Below are positions 33,549-42,052 of a DNA stretch of 64,000 nt, piece after piece (within the stretch, counting starts at the first letter, position 1; each line of letters starts with the position of its first letter). The stretch spans positions 62,001-126,000 of the forward strand of contig NZ_JASCRR010000002.1 of the NCBI RefSeq assembly GCF_030010215.1. The letters are read 5' to 3'. The notes beneath the pieces were generated by a model that searched no databases, had not been told where the DNA came from, and saw nothing but the letters and a program-made list of their open reading frames with translations. The stretch comes from Tianweitania sp. UT-5YL-CI-8 (GTDB taxonomy: Bacteria; Pseudomonadota; Alphaproteobacteria; Rhizobiales; Rhizobiaceae). The position numbers were made by a program, and so were the translations under genes.

Positions 33549-34739
33549 ATGAAGACAATGACACGCGGCCTGCTGGCCGCAACCGCTATTCTAACCGCGA
33601 CAACGGTCGCCCAAGCGCAAGATGCCGTTGCGACGGTTGTGCAGGGCCTGCCCGATATTCTCAAAGCCCAGTATGACGGTGCGCCACAAAAAGTATTGCC
33701 TTCGGCATGGGATGATTTCAAGGCGCCGGCCAAGCCGTGGAAATGGTGTCACTCGGAATCCTATCAGGGCAATCCGTGGCGGGTGACGGTCACCACCGAA
33801 CTGAAGCGACTGGTCGATGGACTGATCGCAGACGGCACAGTGGCCAGTTTCGAGGTTTCCGATTCCAACAATGATGTCAGCCAGCAGATCAACCAGATCC
33901 GCGCCTTCATCGACAAGGGCTGCTCGATCATAACCTCGATCCCCGGCTCGGCGACGGCGCTCGACGATGCGATCGATGCTGCTGCCAAAGCCGGCATTCC
34001 CTTCCTGACGGCTGCCGGTTCGGTCACCAGCCCGAATGCGATCAATGTCGATTCCAACTATGCGCGATGGGGCTACGATATGATGAGCGCCATCGGCAAG
34101 GAACTGCCCGACGGCGGCAGCGTGCTTATGGTCGAGGGCATCGCCGGTCATCCGATCGTCGTGCAGGAACGAGAAGGCGGCGACAAGGCGCTGGCAGAAA
34201 ACGCCAAGCTGAAGGTGGCGCGCAGCGTCAACGGCAACTGGACGGCAAACGTCACCAAGACGGTTGTCTTCCAGGCGATTGCCACAAATCCAGCGCCGAT
34301 CGATGCGGTCTGGACCACGGGCAGCGAGAGCCGCGTCGTTGCCGAAGCCTTCGCGGAGGCCGGCCGCCCGGCGCCGATCATCACCGGTTCGCTGACCGGT
34401 GACGCCTTGGGATACTGGAAGGCCAATCCGGACAAGTACCGGTTCGAAGGCCACGCGCTCTTGCCGCACTGGACGGCGCAGACGCTGTTTCGCATCGGTG
34501 CGCGCATGCTCGACGGACAGACACCGAAGCTAAACAGGCTGATGATCCCGATCCCCGCCATCCACAATGCCGATCTCGGCAGTTGGTACAAGGACTGCAT
34601 GACGCCGGATTCGGTGTCTGTGTTCCCGATCCCGCCAAAGGATCCGATGCCGGAAGAGTGGTTGGACGCTTATTTCACCAGCGCCAAGCCGACGCCGGGC
34701 TGGGATTATGCAAAGGTGCCGGACGCCTGCGCCAAGTAG
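33549..34739 (+). CDS. Ribose-type sugar ABC transporter substrate-binding protein
   Basis: Periplasmic binding protein of 396 residues. A signal peptide (MTRGLLAATAILTATTVAQAQ) precedes a type I periplasmic-binding fold: ELKRLVDGLIADGTV, FIDKGCSIITSIPGSATAL, AAKAGIPFLTAAGSV and AVWTTGSESRVVAEAFAEAG are RbsB/CUT2 features. AGGGAGGAAATGAT provides the ribosome site. It is followed by two ATPase genes and two permease genes that complete the importer. The ligand is probably a deoxy-sugar or sugar derivative from the neighbouring catabolic genes, but cannot be read from sequence. Confidence 0.9.
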   Translation: MKTMTRGLLAATAILTATTVAQAQDAVATVVQGLPDILKAQYDGAPQKVLPSAWDDFKAPAKPWKWCHSESYQGNPWRVTVTTELKRLVDGLIADGTVASFEVSDSNNDVSQQINQIRAFIDKGCSIITSIPGSATALDDAIDAAAKAGIPFLTAAGSVTSPNAINVDSNYARWGYDMMSAIGKELPDGGSVLMVEGIAGHPIVVQEREGGDKALAENAKLKVARSVNGNWTANVTKTVVFQAIATNPAPIDAVWTTGSESRVVAEAFAEAGRPAPIITGSLTGDALGYWKANPDKYRFEGHALLPHWTAQTLFRIGARMLDGQTPKLNRLMIPIPAIHNADLGSWYKDCMTPDSVSVFPIPPKDPMPEEWLDAYFTSAKPTPGWDYAKVPDACAK

Positions 34740-34784
34740 CGGGCTATGGGACCGCGCGGCCACTTGTTTTGATGTGCGTTGCTG

Positions 34785-34840
34785 CTTCGTCCTTCTCCCC
34801 GCCTGCGGGGGAAGGTGCCCGAAAGGACGGATTGAGGAGT
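34785..34840. repeat. RIME-like rhizobial intergenic repeat
   Basis: CCTTCTCCCCGCCTGCGGGG plus GAAGG at 34791-34815 folds into a stem with one bulged T, followed by GTGCCCGAAAGGACGGATTGAG. This resembles the RIME (Rhizobium-specific intergenic mosaic element) consensus found between genes in Rhizobium and Sinorhizobium. It lies in the 164-base gap between the binding protein gene and the first ATPase gene, where the hairpin could lower downstream expression relative to the binding protein. Confidence 0.7.
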
Positions 34841-34903
34841 TGCCCTGCACGCTCAAGACACCCGTCCCTTCAAACCGTCGACTTCCACGCCAGAGACCGC
34901 ACA

Positions 34904-35641
34904 ATGCTCGAAATCAACAGTCTGTCGAAACGATATGGCGAGACGGTTGCCCTTGCAGGCGCCACGATTGCATTTCGAGCCGGCACGATCCACACGATCC
35001 TGGGCGAAAACGGCTCCGGCAAGAGCACGCTCGTCAAGCTCCTGTCCGGGATAGTCCAACCCGACGGCGGCACGATCACGCTCGACAGGCGCGCATTTAA
35101 CGGTTCGCGGCCAGCCGATTTCCAGGCCGCTGGTTTCGTGACGGTATTTCAGGAGGTGCTGATAGCGCCGGACCGCAGCGTCACCGACAATATTCTGCTG
35201 GGGCTGGACGGCCTCATTCACCGCAAAATTCCCCGCGACAGGCGGCGCGAAACCGCAGCCGCCGCTTTGGCGCGGTTTGCCGTGAGCGAGGTACCGCTGG
35301 ATATCCCCGCTGGCAAGCTGCCTTTGGCCGCACAGCAGCTCGTCGTGCTTGCGCGCGCCGTCGTGCGCCGGCCGCGCGTGCTGATCCTCGACGAGGTGAC
35401 GGCGGCGCTGGATTATGCCGACCGCGAATCGGTGTTCGCGCTGATGCGCCAGCTGGCCGACGAGGGTTCCCTGCTCCTCTTCATCACCCACCGGATGGAC
35501 GAGGTGATGGCCCTGTCCGACCGCGTGTCGATCCTGCGCAGCGGGCGCGTGGTCGCAACGGAGGAACGCGGCGTCTCGACGCCGTCGGAACTGTTGCGGG
35601 CGATGGCCCCGCAAACTGCGGCGGAGCTTCACCATGCCTGA
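34904..35641 (+). CDS. Sugar ABC transporter ATPase, N-terminal-type domain (split RbsA)
   Basis: Single ATPase domain of 245 residues equivalent to the first half of RbsA/MglA-type proteins. Walker A is GENGSGKST, the Q-loop region is VFQEVLIAPDRSVTDNILLG, Walker B is RVLILDEVTAALD and the switch His is in FITHRMDEV. The signature motif is degenerate (LPLAAQQLVVL instead of LSGGQ-like). It overlaps the next gene, the second ATPase half, by 8 bases. The ATG at 34904 starts exactly at MLEINSLSKRYG, as expected for the family. Normally both halves are one protein of about 500 residues. Confidence 0.88.
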   Translation: MLEINSLSKRYGETVALAGATIAFRAGTIHTILGENGSGKSTLVKLLSGIVQPDGGTITLDRRAFNGSRPADFQAAGFVTVFQEVLIAPDRSVTDNILLGLDGLIHRKIPRDRRRETAAAALARFAVSEVPLDIPAGKLPLAAQQLVVLARAVVRRPRVLILDEVTAALDYADRESVFALMRQLADEGSLLLFITHRMDEVMALSDRVSILRSGRVVATEERGVSTPSELLRAMAPQTAAELHHA

Positions 35642-36392
35642 CCGCTCGACGCTTCCGGCCCCTTTGCTGCATGCGCGCGACATTGCGCTGCGCCACGATG
35701 CGCAACCTTTTTCGCAAACCATACGCCCCGGTGAAATCGTCGGCCTTGCCGGTCTCGACGGCCATGGGCAGGAACGGTTTCTCGAAGTCGTGGCAGGGCT
35801 GAAAAAGCCGGCCCAAGGCACGATCTGTCTCGCAGGACCTGACGCGGAAATTCGGATCGGTGACTTCCGCAAGGCGGTCGCCAACGGCATCGCCTATCTG
35901 CCGCGCGACCGGCGGGCGACCGGCATATTTCCCACGCAATCCGTTCTCGACAATTTCGCAATCTCTACGGTCGGGCGAGATTCGCGCTTCGGCCTCATCA
36001 GCGCCGCCAGCCGGCTGCAGCGCTATCAGACTTATCGCGACAGGCTGTCGATTTCGGCGCCCCGGCCGGATGCGGCAATCACCACCTTGTCGGGCGGCAA
36101 CCAGCAGAAGGTTCTTCTCGCCCGGGCTTTAGCGCTTGAGCCGCGTCTGCTTCTGCTGAACGACCCCACCCGCGGCGTCGATGTCGCCACCCGTCATGTT
36201 CTCTACGACGTGTTTCGCGGGCTGGCTGCGGAAGGCATGGCTCTGGTGGTCCTCTCCAGCGAAATCGAGGAAATCCTGCTTCTCTGCCACCGCGTGCTGG
36301 TGTTCAGGGATCACGCGTTGACAGCGGAAATGACGGGGGCGGCGATAAATACCGATAGTGTGATCTCGGCCATGTTCGGGCGTGCGGCATGA
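35634..36392 (+). CDS. Sugar ABC transporter ATPase, C-terminal-type domain (split RbsA)
   Basis: Second ATPase half, 252 residues, equivalent to the C-terminal domain of RbsA-type proteins. Its Walker A position reads GLDGHGQER, lacking the GKS/T of a working P-loop, as is usual for that domain. The signature LSGGNQQKVLLARAL is perfect. Walker B is LLLNDPTRGVDV, with Asp in place of the catalytic Glu. The first half has a good Walker A and poor signature, so the two subunits are complementary and probably form a heterodimer with one composite active site. Overlaps the following permease gene by 4 bases. Confidence 0.88.
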   Translation: MPDRSTLPAPLLHARDIALRHDAQPFSQTIRPGEIVGLAGLDGHGQERFLEVVAGLKKPAQGTICLAGPDAEIRIGDFRKAVANGIAYLPRDRRATGIFPTQSVLDNFAISTVGRDSRFGLISAASRLQRYQTYRDRLSISAPRPDAAITTLSGGNQQKVLLARALALEPRLLLLNDPTRGVDVATRHVLYDVFRGLAAEGMALVVLSSEIEEILLLCHRVLVFRDHALTAEMTGAAINTDSVISAMFGRAA

Positions 36393-37351
36393 GCGGCGCG
36401 GGCATGTCTTCCAGGCTCGGCGGACTGTTTCGCAACACCGGGTTTGCGATCATTTTGCTGATTGTTCTCCTGGCCGTCAATCTCGTTCTCAATGCGGCCC
36501 GGTTCCATCCGGCTGCCTGGGGCGCACTGATCGGATTGGCCGCCCCCCTGATCGGCGCTGCCGTGGCGTCTGCGCCAGTCATTTTGGCCGGTCGGGGTGG
36601 CATCGATATTTCCGTCGGGCCGCTGATGGGCTTCGTCAATGCGATGGTCATTCAGGTGCTGTTTCTGAAGCTTGGCATGTCCTCGCCCTTTCTTCTCGTT
36701 CCGGCCGCCTTGCTGATTGGTGGAGCCGTCGGCGCGGTCAATGGTTTCCTTGCGACGGTCGTTCGCATCCAGCCGATCGTCGCGACGCTTGGCACCTATC
36801 TCGTTTTGACCGGCGTGACGCTGACGATCCTGCCGGCGCCAATCGGCCCTGCACCGGGCTGGCTGAAGGCGATGGCCGGCACATGGTCGGCACTGCCGCT
36901 GATCGCACTGTTTGCGGCCTGGTGGATCGTCCGGCGCCTGCCCTATTACGACCAGCTGATGGCGATCGGCAGCGACGACCGCGCGGCTTACACCGCCGGT
37001 ATCGACGTGACGAAGGTCCGGTTTATCGCTTATGTGATGACGGGCGTGTTTGCCGCCGTCGCCGGACTGATGTTGACGGCGCTGATCGGTTCCGCCGATC
37101 CCAACATCGGGCAGGCCTATACGCTGATCGCCATTGCCGCCGTCGCGCTCGGCGGGGTCAGCCTCGCCGGCGGCCGCGGCGGGTTGGCGGGGGCTGCGAT
37201 CGGCGCCATTGATATCTTCCTGCTTCAAAGCGTGCTGACGTCGTTCAATGTCTCGACCTATGTGCTGCAGATCGCTTATGGCGCCATTTTGGTGGCTGCG
37301 GTGATCCTGACGGCGGTGCAGGAACGGTCGGCCAGACCGGAGGAGATCTGA
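36389..37351 (+). CDS. Ribose-type sugar ABC transporter permease (first)
   Basis: Inner-membrane permease of 320 residues of the RbsC/BPD_transp_2 group, with 8 to 10 hydrophobic segments. Family marks are GGIDISVGPLMGF, the stretch AVNGFLATVVRIQPIVATLGT, and AAVALGGVSLAGGRGGLAGAAIGA. The ATG overlaps the ATPase stop by 4 bases; an in-frame ATG 15 bases later (MSSRLGG) is an alternative. It would form a heterodimeric channel with the second permease encoded next. Confidence 0.9.
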   Translation: MSGAGMSSRLGGLFRNTGFAIILLIVLLAVNLVLNAARFHPAAWGALIGLAAPLIGAAVASAPVILAGRGGIDISVGPLMGFVNAMVIQVLFLKLGMSSPFLLVPAALLIGGAVGAVNGFLATVVRIQPIVATLGTYLVLTGVTLTILPAPIGPAPGWLKAMAGTWSALPLIALFAAWWIVRRLPYYDQLMAIGSDDRAAYTAGIDVTKVRFIAYVMTGVFAAVAGLMLTALIGSADPNIGQAYTLIAIAAVALGGVSLAGGRGGLAGAAIGAIDIFLLQSVLTSFNVSTYVLQIAYGAILVAAVILTAVQERSARPEEI

Positions 37352-37352
37352 C

Positions 37353-38324
37353 GTGGCAAACATCCAGCGCCTACTTTCGAGCACCAATGGCCGCGTCCTG
37401 GTTGCCTTCGTGATCGCGGGCCTTCTGCATCTGATCGGAACGCTCGCCATCCCCGGCTATTCGTCGCCCTTCGCCATCCGGGCGATGCTGGTGATCGCCT
37501 CGCTGCTTGCCGTCGCCTCGATCGGCCAGACCTTGGTGGTCATTCTGGGTGGAATCGACCTGTCGATCCCGTTCATCATCGGCTTCGCCAATGTGGTGGC
37601 GGCCCAGCTTTACGGCAATGAGTGGAATTTTGCAGTCGTCTGCGTGTTCGTTCTGGTGCTTGCCATGCTGATCGGCGCCTTCAACGGCTATATCGCCCGG
37701 CGGCTCGATATCCATCCGCTGATTGTGACGCTCGGCACCGGCATGATCGTGCAGGGAAGCGTATTGCTCTGGACAAAGGGGTTTCCATCCGGTTCGGCGC
37801 CTGCCGAAGTCTCGGCCTTTGTCTCCATCGGCGGATCGGCCGGGCCGTTTCCGTTCCCGTGGGTGGTTCCAAGCCTTGTCGTCTTATCGGCTTTGATCAT
37901 TCTGCTTCTGGCACGAACGCCATACGGGCGAAGACTTTACGCGCTCGGCAGCAACCCGGGTGCCGCTCCGCTGGCGCTGATCGACCCAGTGAAGATGTGG
38001 ATGCTGACATTTTCGCTGAGCGCGCTGTTTGCCGCCGTCACGGGCATCCTGCTGCTCGGCTTTACCGGTTCGGCCTATGGCGACGTCGGGCAGCCTTATC
38101 TGTTCCAGACGATCGCGGCGGTCGTGGTTGGCGGCGCCGCGCTGGTCGGCGGTCGGGGCAGTTACCTCGGCACGCTTGCCGGCGTGCTGGTCCTAACCGA
38201 GATTAACACGCTACTGATCGGGCTCGGATTTCAGCCCGCGGCCGTGCAGGCGTCGCTCGGCGTCATCATCGTGCTGCTCGTCTCCATCTACGGCCGCGAG
38301 CGCCATGTAAGTGCGACTATTTAG
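37353..38324 (+). CDS. Ribose-type sugar ABC transporter permease (second)
   Basis: Second RbsC-like permease of 323 residues, translated from a GTG. GGIDLSIPFIIGFANV, NGYIARRLDIHPLIVTLGTG and TIAAVVVGGAALVGGRGSYLGT are the family blocks. It starts 1 base after the first permease's stop. It is the last gene of the ribose-type ABC operon; its stop overlaps the antisense tail of a decayed amidohydrolase gene. Confidence 0.9.
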   Translation: MANIQRLLSSTNGRVLVAFVIAGLLHLIGTLAIPGYSSPFAIRAMLVIASLLAVASIGQTLVVILGGIDLSIPFIIGFANVVAAQLYGNEWNFAVVCVFVLVLAMLIGAFNGYIARRLDIHPLIVTLGTGMIVQGSVLLWTKGFPSGSAPAEVSAFVSIGGSAGPFPFPWVVPSLVVLSALIILLLARTPYGRRLYALGSNPGAAPLALIDPVKMWMLTFSLSALFAAVTGILLLGFTGSAYGDVGQPYLFQTIAAVVVGGAALVGGRGSYLGTLAGVLVLTEINTLLIGLGFQPAAVQASLGVIIVLLVSIYGRERHVSATI

Positions 38325-38657
38325 ACAAGCGCAAGCTTCCAGAGGCAGATGGCGTTGCCGGAAAGCAGGGCCTCGCGCTCCGCCAGACTGCCGCCGGCCA
38401 GAAGTATGTGTCGCGGCGACCCAGGTGGTGAGTCCGCCGCCCAGCGTGCAGACCGGCTAGTCGCTGCCCCAGACGACGCGGTTCCAAACCGAAGGCGCTG
38501 ATCGCGTGCTCCACATAAGGACGGATGGTCTCCGACGTCCCGATTCCCGCATCAGCATAGGCGACGCAGATAGTCTCGGTTCAGTGCTGCACATCGGTCA
38601 ACCAGAGATGTTAGAAACAGACCTGTCGATGAGATGAAGATGCGTGTCGACGATCAT
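38321..38657 (-). pseudogene. Fuconolactonase-like amidohydrolase, internally deleted and frameshifted
   Basis: The minus strand begins with MIVDTHLHLIDR at 38657, the metal-binding HxH start of the amidohydrolase_2 (L-fucono- or L-rhamnonolactonase-like) family, and soon meets a stop. Further on, IRPYVEHAISAFG, a PVCTLGGGLTTWVAATH-like stretch and REALLSGNAICLWKLALV match the C-terminus, in shifting frames with a TAG just before the PVC block. Only about 110 of some 280 codons remain. This was probably the lactone hydrolase of the neighbouring deoxy-sugar pathway and is now non-functional. Confidence 0.75.
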
Positions 38658-38761
38658 GAACGGCTCCTCGCGTTACGAGGTTATCTATCTCAAATAAGAA
38701 CGAACCGTTCAAATAAAAATACTGATCCCACGGGTGCTGGGTTGGATGTCCAATGAGCGTT

Positions 38762-39544
38762 TCATACGTCGTGATGGACGTCCGATCCGGCGAGCAGCGA
38801 CAATTGCGCGGCCGTCTTCTGCAACATGGAAATCGTCGTGGTGATATCCGGCGCGCTGGGCGCGTTGACTAGGCTAATATAGGGGCAGGTCAGCGCAGCG
38901 ATGCCTTTGCCATCGGGCCCGAGAATCGGAGCGGAGAGATTGTAGACGCCCGCCGTCTGGGCGGAGGCCATCATCTCGTAGCCGCGCGCGCGGATCTCGT
39001 CGAGCCGGGTGTAGAATTCCGGCGTCAGTGTGATGTCCTGCCGGCTCTTAACGTGTTCGGAGATCATCATCTCGCGCTCTTCCGGAGACCGGAAGGCGAG
39101 CAGGACATGTCCCGAGCCTGTGTCGAAAAGACTGACATGCGAGCCGACGCGGATCGAAATCCCCCAGTAATCCGGCGCTTCCTGCTGGGCGATGACCACG
39201 GCCGAGCCCCGATCGAACACCGCAAGCTGGTTGGCCTGCCGGGTCCGCTGGGCCAGATCGCGCATGAGTGGCGTGGCGTAGGAAGCGAGCCTGCGGGTCG
39301 GCGCGTGGAGTTGTGCCAGGCCGAAAAGCTTCAATGTCAGCGAGTAGCGGTCGCCGTCGATTTTGGTGATGTAGCCGCGCCGGACGAGCCGGTCGAGCAT
39401 CCTGTAGAATTCATTGGGACTGCGGCCGAGCTTTTTGGAAATTTCCGCCTGCGTCAGGCCGCCATCGACGCCGGCGAGTAATTCCAGAATGTCCAGCCCT
39501 TTGTCCAGCGCTGGTGCCCGGTAGCGGTCGTCGTCTAAGTCCAC
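38762..39544 (-). CDS. IclR-family transcriptional regulator of the deoxy-sugar region
   Basis: IclR protein of 260 residues with helix-turn-helix LTQAEISKKLGRSPNEFYRML at about 30-50 and the effector-binding domain from about 80 (LMRDLAQRTRQANQLAVFDR, then GSHVSLFDTGSGHVLLA). Divergent from the MalFGK-type ABC operon at 39.7 kb. The intergenic gap contains TTYGYATATG-type sequences close to both start codons, one of them only 28 bases before its own start, which suggests autoregulation. It probably controls the sugar operon, and possibly the TRAP and MaoC/CaiB operons with similar sites. Confidence 0.9.
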   Translation of the reverse strand: MDLDDDRYRAPALDKGLDILELLAGVDGGLTQAEISKKLGRSPNEFYRMLDRLVRRGYITKIDGDRYSLTLKLFGLAQLHAPTRRLASYATPLMRDLAQRTRQANQLAVFDRGSAVVIAQQEAPDYWGISIRVGSHVSLFDTGSGHVLLAFRSPEEREMMISEHVKSRQDITLTPEFYTRLDEIRARGYEMMASAQTAGVYNLSAPILGPDGKGIAALTCPYISLVNAPSAPDITTTISMLQKTAAQLSLLAGSDVHHDV

Positions 39545-39571
39545 TTTTGAATCCTCTGTGAATATTCATCT

Positions 39572-39582
39572 GCATATACGAA
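39572..39582 (-). promoter_or_regulatory. TTYGYATATG motif before the IclR gene
   Basis: Reads TTCGTATATGC on the minus strand, 28 bases upstream of the IclR start. The same ten-base pattern occurs near the start of the two binding protein genes at 39.7 and 50.2 kb. Candidate operator half-site. Confidence 0.4.
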
Positions 39583-39634
39583 GAACCCGCCGTCGACAAA
39601 GAAACTTCACTCTTGACGGTACATAAAATCTTTG

Positions 39635-39649
39635 TTTGTATATGAATTA
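39635..39649 (+). promoter_or_regulatory. TTYGYATATGAATTA motif before the sugar-binding protein gene
   Basis: TTTGTATATGAATTA, 54 bases before the binding protein start, matches 13 of 15 bases of TTCGCATATGAATTA at 50124-50138. A TTGACG hexamer at 39613-39618 could be a -35 element, placing this sequence at or just after the -10 region, where a repressor would block transcription. Confidence 0.5.
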
Positions 39650-39703
39650 ATTTCTCACAAATGAGGGGCATCCTGTGTGGATGCGGTCAAGGGAGGAGAC
39701 CAT

Positions 39704-41020
39704 ATGAGTAAGCTGCTTTCCAGCACTGCTGCCGGGGTGATTGCGATCTTCTGTGCCGGATCGGCCTTTTCGGCCGAGCTTATGGGAAAATTCGATGGCG
39801 TGACCATCGACGCCAAGCTTATTGGCGGCCAGCAGTACGAACCGCTCTATGCCCGCATCGCCGAATGGGAAAAAGCGACCGGCGCCAAAGTCAACATCCT
39901 GTCGAAGAAGAACCATTTCGAACTCGACAAGGAAATCAAGTCGGATATCGCGTCCGGTTCGATCACATGGTGCGTTGGCTCCAACCACTCTTCGTTCGCG
40001 CCGCAATATCCTGACCTTTACGCCGACCTCGCCGCCCTCGTGCCGAAAGAAATCGTGGATGAATTCGTCCAGACGACCATCAAGGCGTCGACGATCGACG
40101 GCAGGCTGGTGATGCTGCCGCGCGCGCAGTTCGATGTGTCCGCGCTCTACTACCAAAAAAGCCTCTATGAGGACGAAGCCAAGAAAAAGGCTTTCAAGGA
40201 AAAATACGGCTATGATCTGACGCCGCCGGATACCTGGAAGCAGGTTTCGGAGCAGGCGGAATTCTTCGCCGACCCGCCGAATTTCTACGGCACTCAGTTC
40301 GCCGGCAAGGAAGAGGCGATCAACGGCCGGTTCTACGAGATGCTTGTGGCCGAAGGCGGCGAGTATCTGGATGCGGACGGCAAGCCGGCGTTCAATTCGG
40401 AAGCCGGGGTGCGGGCGCTTGACTGGTTCGTCAATCTCTACAAGGCCAAGTCCGTACCGGCGGGAACGACCAATTATCTCTGGGACGAACTCGGTGCCGG
40501 CTTTGCCTCCGGGACTATTGCCCTCAATCTCGACTGGCCTGGCTGGGCAACCTATTTCAACGATCCCAAGTCCTCCAAGGTCGCGGGCAATGTCGGCGTG
40601 AAAATTCCGCCGACCGGGTCTTCCGGCAAGCGGACGGGCTGGTCCGGCCATCACGGTTTTTCGATCACCGAAAACTGCGTCAACAAGGAAGCTGCCGCTT
40701 CCCTCGTCTGGTTTCTGAGCAACGAGGATTCGCAGAAGCTGGAAGCCGCCAACGGCACCTTGCCGACCCGCACGGCGGTTTGGGAATGGGACATCGCCCA
40801 GGCGGAAAGCGATCCCTACAAGAAAGAGGTTCTGACCACCTTCCAAGAAACGGCCAAGGGCGCCTTCGCCGTGCCGCAAACGCCGGAATGGATAGAAATC
40901 TCCAACACTGTCTATCCGGAGCTGCAGGCCGCAATTCTCGGTGACAAAACTTCGAAGGAGGCGCTGGACGCGGCCGCCGAGAAGGCGACCACCGTCCTTG
41001 AGGATGCCGGCGCCCTTTGA
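39704..41020 (+). CDS. Sugar ABC transporter substrate-binding protein (MalE/UgpB-type family 1)
   Basis: Exported binding protein of 438 residues. The ATG at 39704 has GGGAGGAG upstream and starts a signal peptide (KLLSSTAAGVIAIFCAGSAFSA), whereas the earlier in-frame start at 39677 would spoil it. The fold marks of family 1 follow: RIAEWEKATGAKVNIL, LWDELGAGFASGTIALNLDWPG, and ENCVNKEAAASLVWFLS. A strong hairpin with a T run follows the stop codon, so the binding protein is probably made in excess over the permeases. The likely ligand is an L-fucose- or L-rhamnose-like sugar judged from the operon's enzymes. Confidence 0.92.
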   Translation: MSKLLSSTAAGVIAIFCAGSAFSAELMGKFDGVTIDAKLIGGQQYEPLYARIAEWEKATGAKVNILSKKNHFELDKEIKSDIASGSITWCVGSNHSSFAPQYPDLYADLAALVPKEIVDEFVQTTIKASTIDGRLVMLPRAQFDVSALYYQKSLYEDEAKKKAFKEKYGYDLTPPDTWKQVSEQAEFFADPPNFYGTQFAGKEEAINGRFYEMLVAEGGEYLDADGKPAFNSEAGVRALDWFVNLYKAKSVPAGTTNYLWDELGAGFASGTIALNLDWPGWATYFNDPKSSKVAGNVGVKIPPTGSSGKRTGWSGHHGFSITENCVNKEAAASLVWFLSNEDSQKLEAANGTLPTRTAVWEWDIAQAESDPYKKEVLTTFQETAKGAFAVPQTPEWIEISNTVYPELQAAILGDKTSKEALDAAAEKATTVLEDAGAL

Positions 41021-41035
41021 TCCGAGCGTTCAGGA

Positions 41036-41073
41036 ATGCCCGTGGCCCGAACGGCCGCGGGCATGCTTTTTTT
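41036..41073 (+). terminator. Intrinsic terminator/attenuator between binding protein and permease genes
   Basis: ATGCCCGTGGCC at 41036-41047 pairs with GGCCGCGGGCAT at 41053-41064 (one G-U pair, 5-base loop) and is followed by GC and seven T residues at 41067-41073. This is a textbook Rho-independent terminator. Since the permease and ATPase genes downstream belong to the same system, partial read-through would give high binding protein and low permease levels. Confidence 0.8.
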
Positions 41074-41157
41074 GCCGCGCTTTGCTGAACTCAACCGTCT
41101 GTGACGCGCAAGTTTTGATGCGCATGAGCCGCCCAAGACCGCCGACAGGTGCCAAGC

Positions 41158-42051
41158 ATGTTTCGAAAACTATCCCCACCGGTGCTCTTGCTTCTGCCGG
41201 CGCTGATCGTGCTGACCGCCGTCGTGCTTCTGCCGCTGCTTCTGTCGCTCTATTCGAGTTTCACGCCATTCCGCCTGACGCGGCCGGCCACATTGTGGAT
41301 TTGGATTGGTTTCAGAAACTACGAGCGCATCCTGTCAGACTGGGTCTTCTGGGCGGCGTTTCTGCGCACCATCGTTCTCCTGACCATTGCTCTCAATCTT
41401 GAAATGCTGTTCGGCCTGGGGCTTGCCCTGCTCGTCAACAAGGCGACGCGTGGAAAGCGCGTGCTGCGCACCATCATGATGTTTCCGATGATGTTTTCAC
41501 CCGTTTTGGTCGGCTTCCAGTTCAAGTTCATGTTCAACGACAATGTCGGCCTGGTGAACAATGCCCTGCAGTCGCTGGGGTTGACCGACCAGGCCATTCC
41601 TTGGCTGATCGATGGCAATCTGGCGCTGTTTGCGATCGTCGTGGCCGAAGTCTGGTCGTCGACATCGGTGTTCGCGATCCTGATCCTCGCCGGTCTGCTT
41701 GCCATGCCGCAGGAGCCTGTCGAGGCGTCCAAGGTCGATGGCTGCACGCCGTGGCAGACCTTCCGCTATGTCACCCTGCCCTACGTCATGCCGTTTGCCT
41801 ATATCGCCATGACCATCCGCTCGCTCGACATCGCGCGCGCCTACGACATCGTCAAGATCATGACGGATGGCGGCCCGGCGCGGCGCACCGAACTGATCTG
41901 GACGCTGGTCGGGCGCACAGCCTATTCGGATGCTCAGATGGGGCTGGCCAACGCCATGGCCTATGTCTCGATCCTACTGTCGATCCTGTTCACCATCTAT
42001 TTCTTCCGGAAGCTCGCTGCCGCCCGGACCCAGATCGGAGCGGAGTGGTAG
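41158..42051 (+). CDS. Sugar ABC transporter permease (MalF type)
   Basis: Permease of 297 residues with six hydrophobic segments. The EAA motif that docks on the ATPase is EASKVDGCTPWQTFRYVTLP. ATG 41158 is preferred to the GTG at 41149, as AGGTG lies just before. It begins 85 bases after the attenuator and overlaps nothing; the MalG-type partner starts 1 base after its stop. Forms the channel of the importer served by the 39.7-kb binding protein. Confidence 0.92.
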   Translation: MFRKLSPPVLLLLPALIVLTAVVLLPLLLSLYSSFTPFRLTRPATLWIWIGFRNYERILSDWVFWAAFLRTIVLLTIALNLEMLFGLGLALLVNKATRGKRVLRTIMMFPMMFSPVLVGFQFKFMFNDNVGLVNNALQSLGLTDQAIPWLIDGNLALFAIVVAEVWSSTSVFAILILAGLLAMPQEPVEASKVDGCTPWQTFRYVTLPYVMPFAYIAMTIRSLDIARAYDIVKIMTDGGPARRTELIWTLVGRTAYSDAQMGLANAMAYVSILLSILFTIYFFRKLAAARTQIGAEW

Positions 42052-42052
42052 G

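Noticed and set aside
32039-33733. Minus-strand open frame of 564 codons, the longest frame in its area
   Set aside because: It lies antisense to the CaiB, leaderless binding protein and exported binding protein genes, which have clear motifs; no recognisable domain in the long frame.
36311-37450. Minus-strand open frame of 379 codons
   Set aside because: Antisense to the sugar permease gene with no family resemblance.
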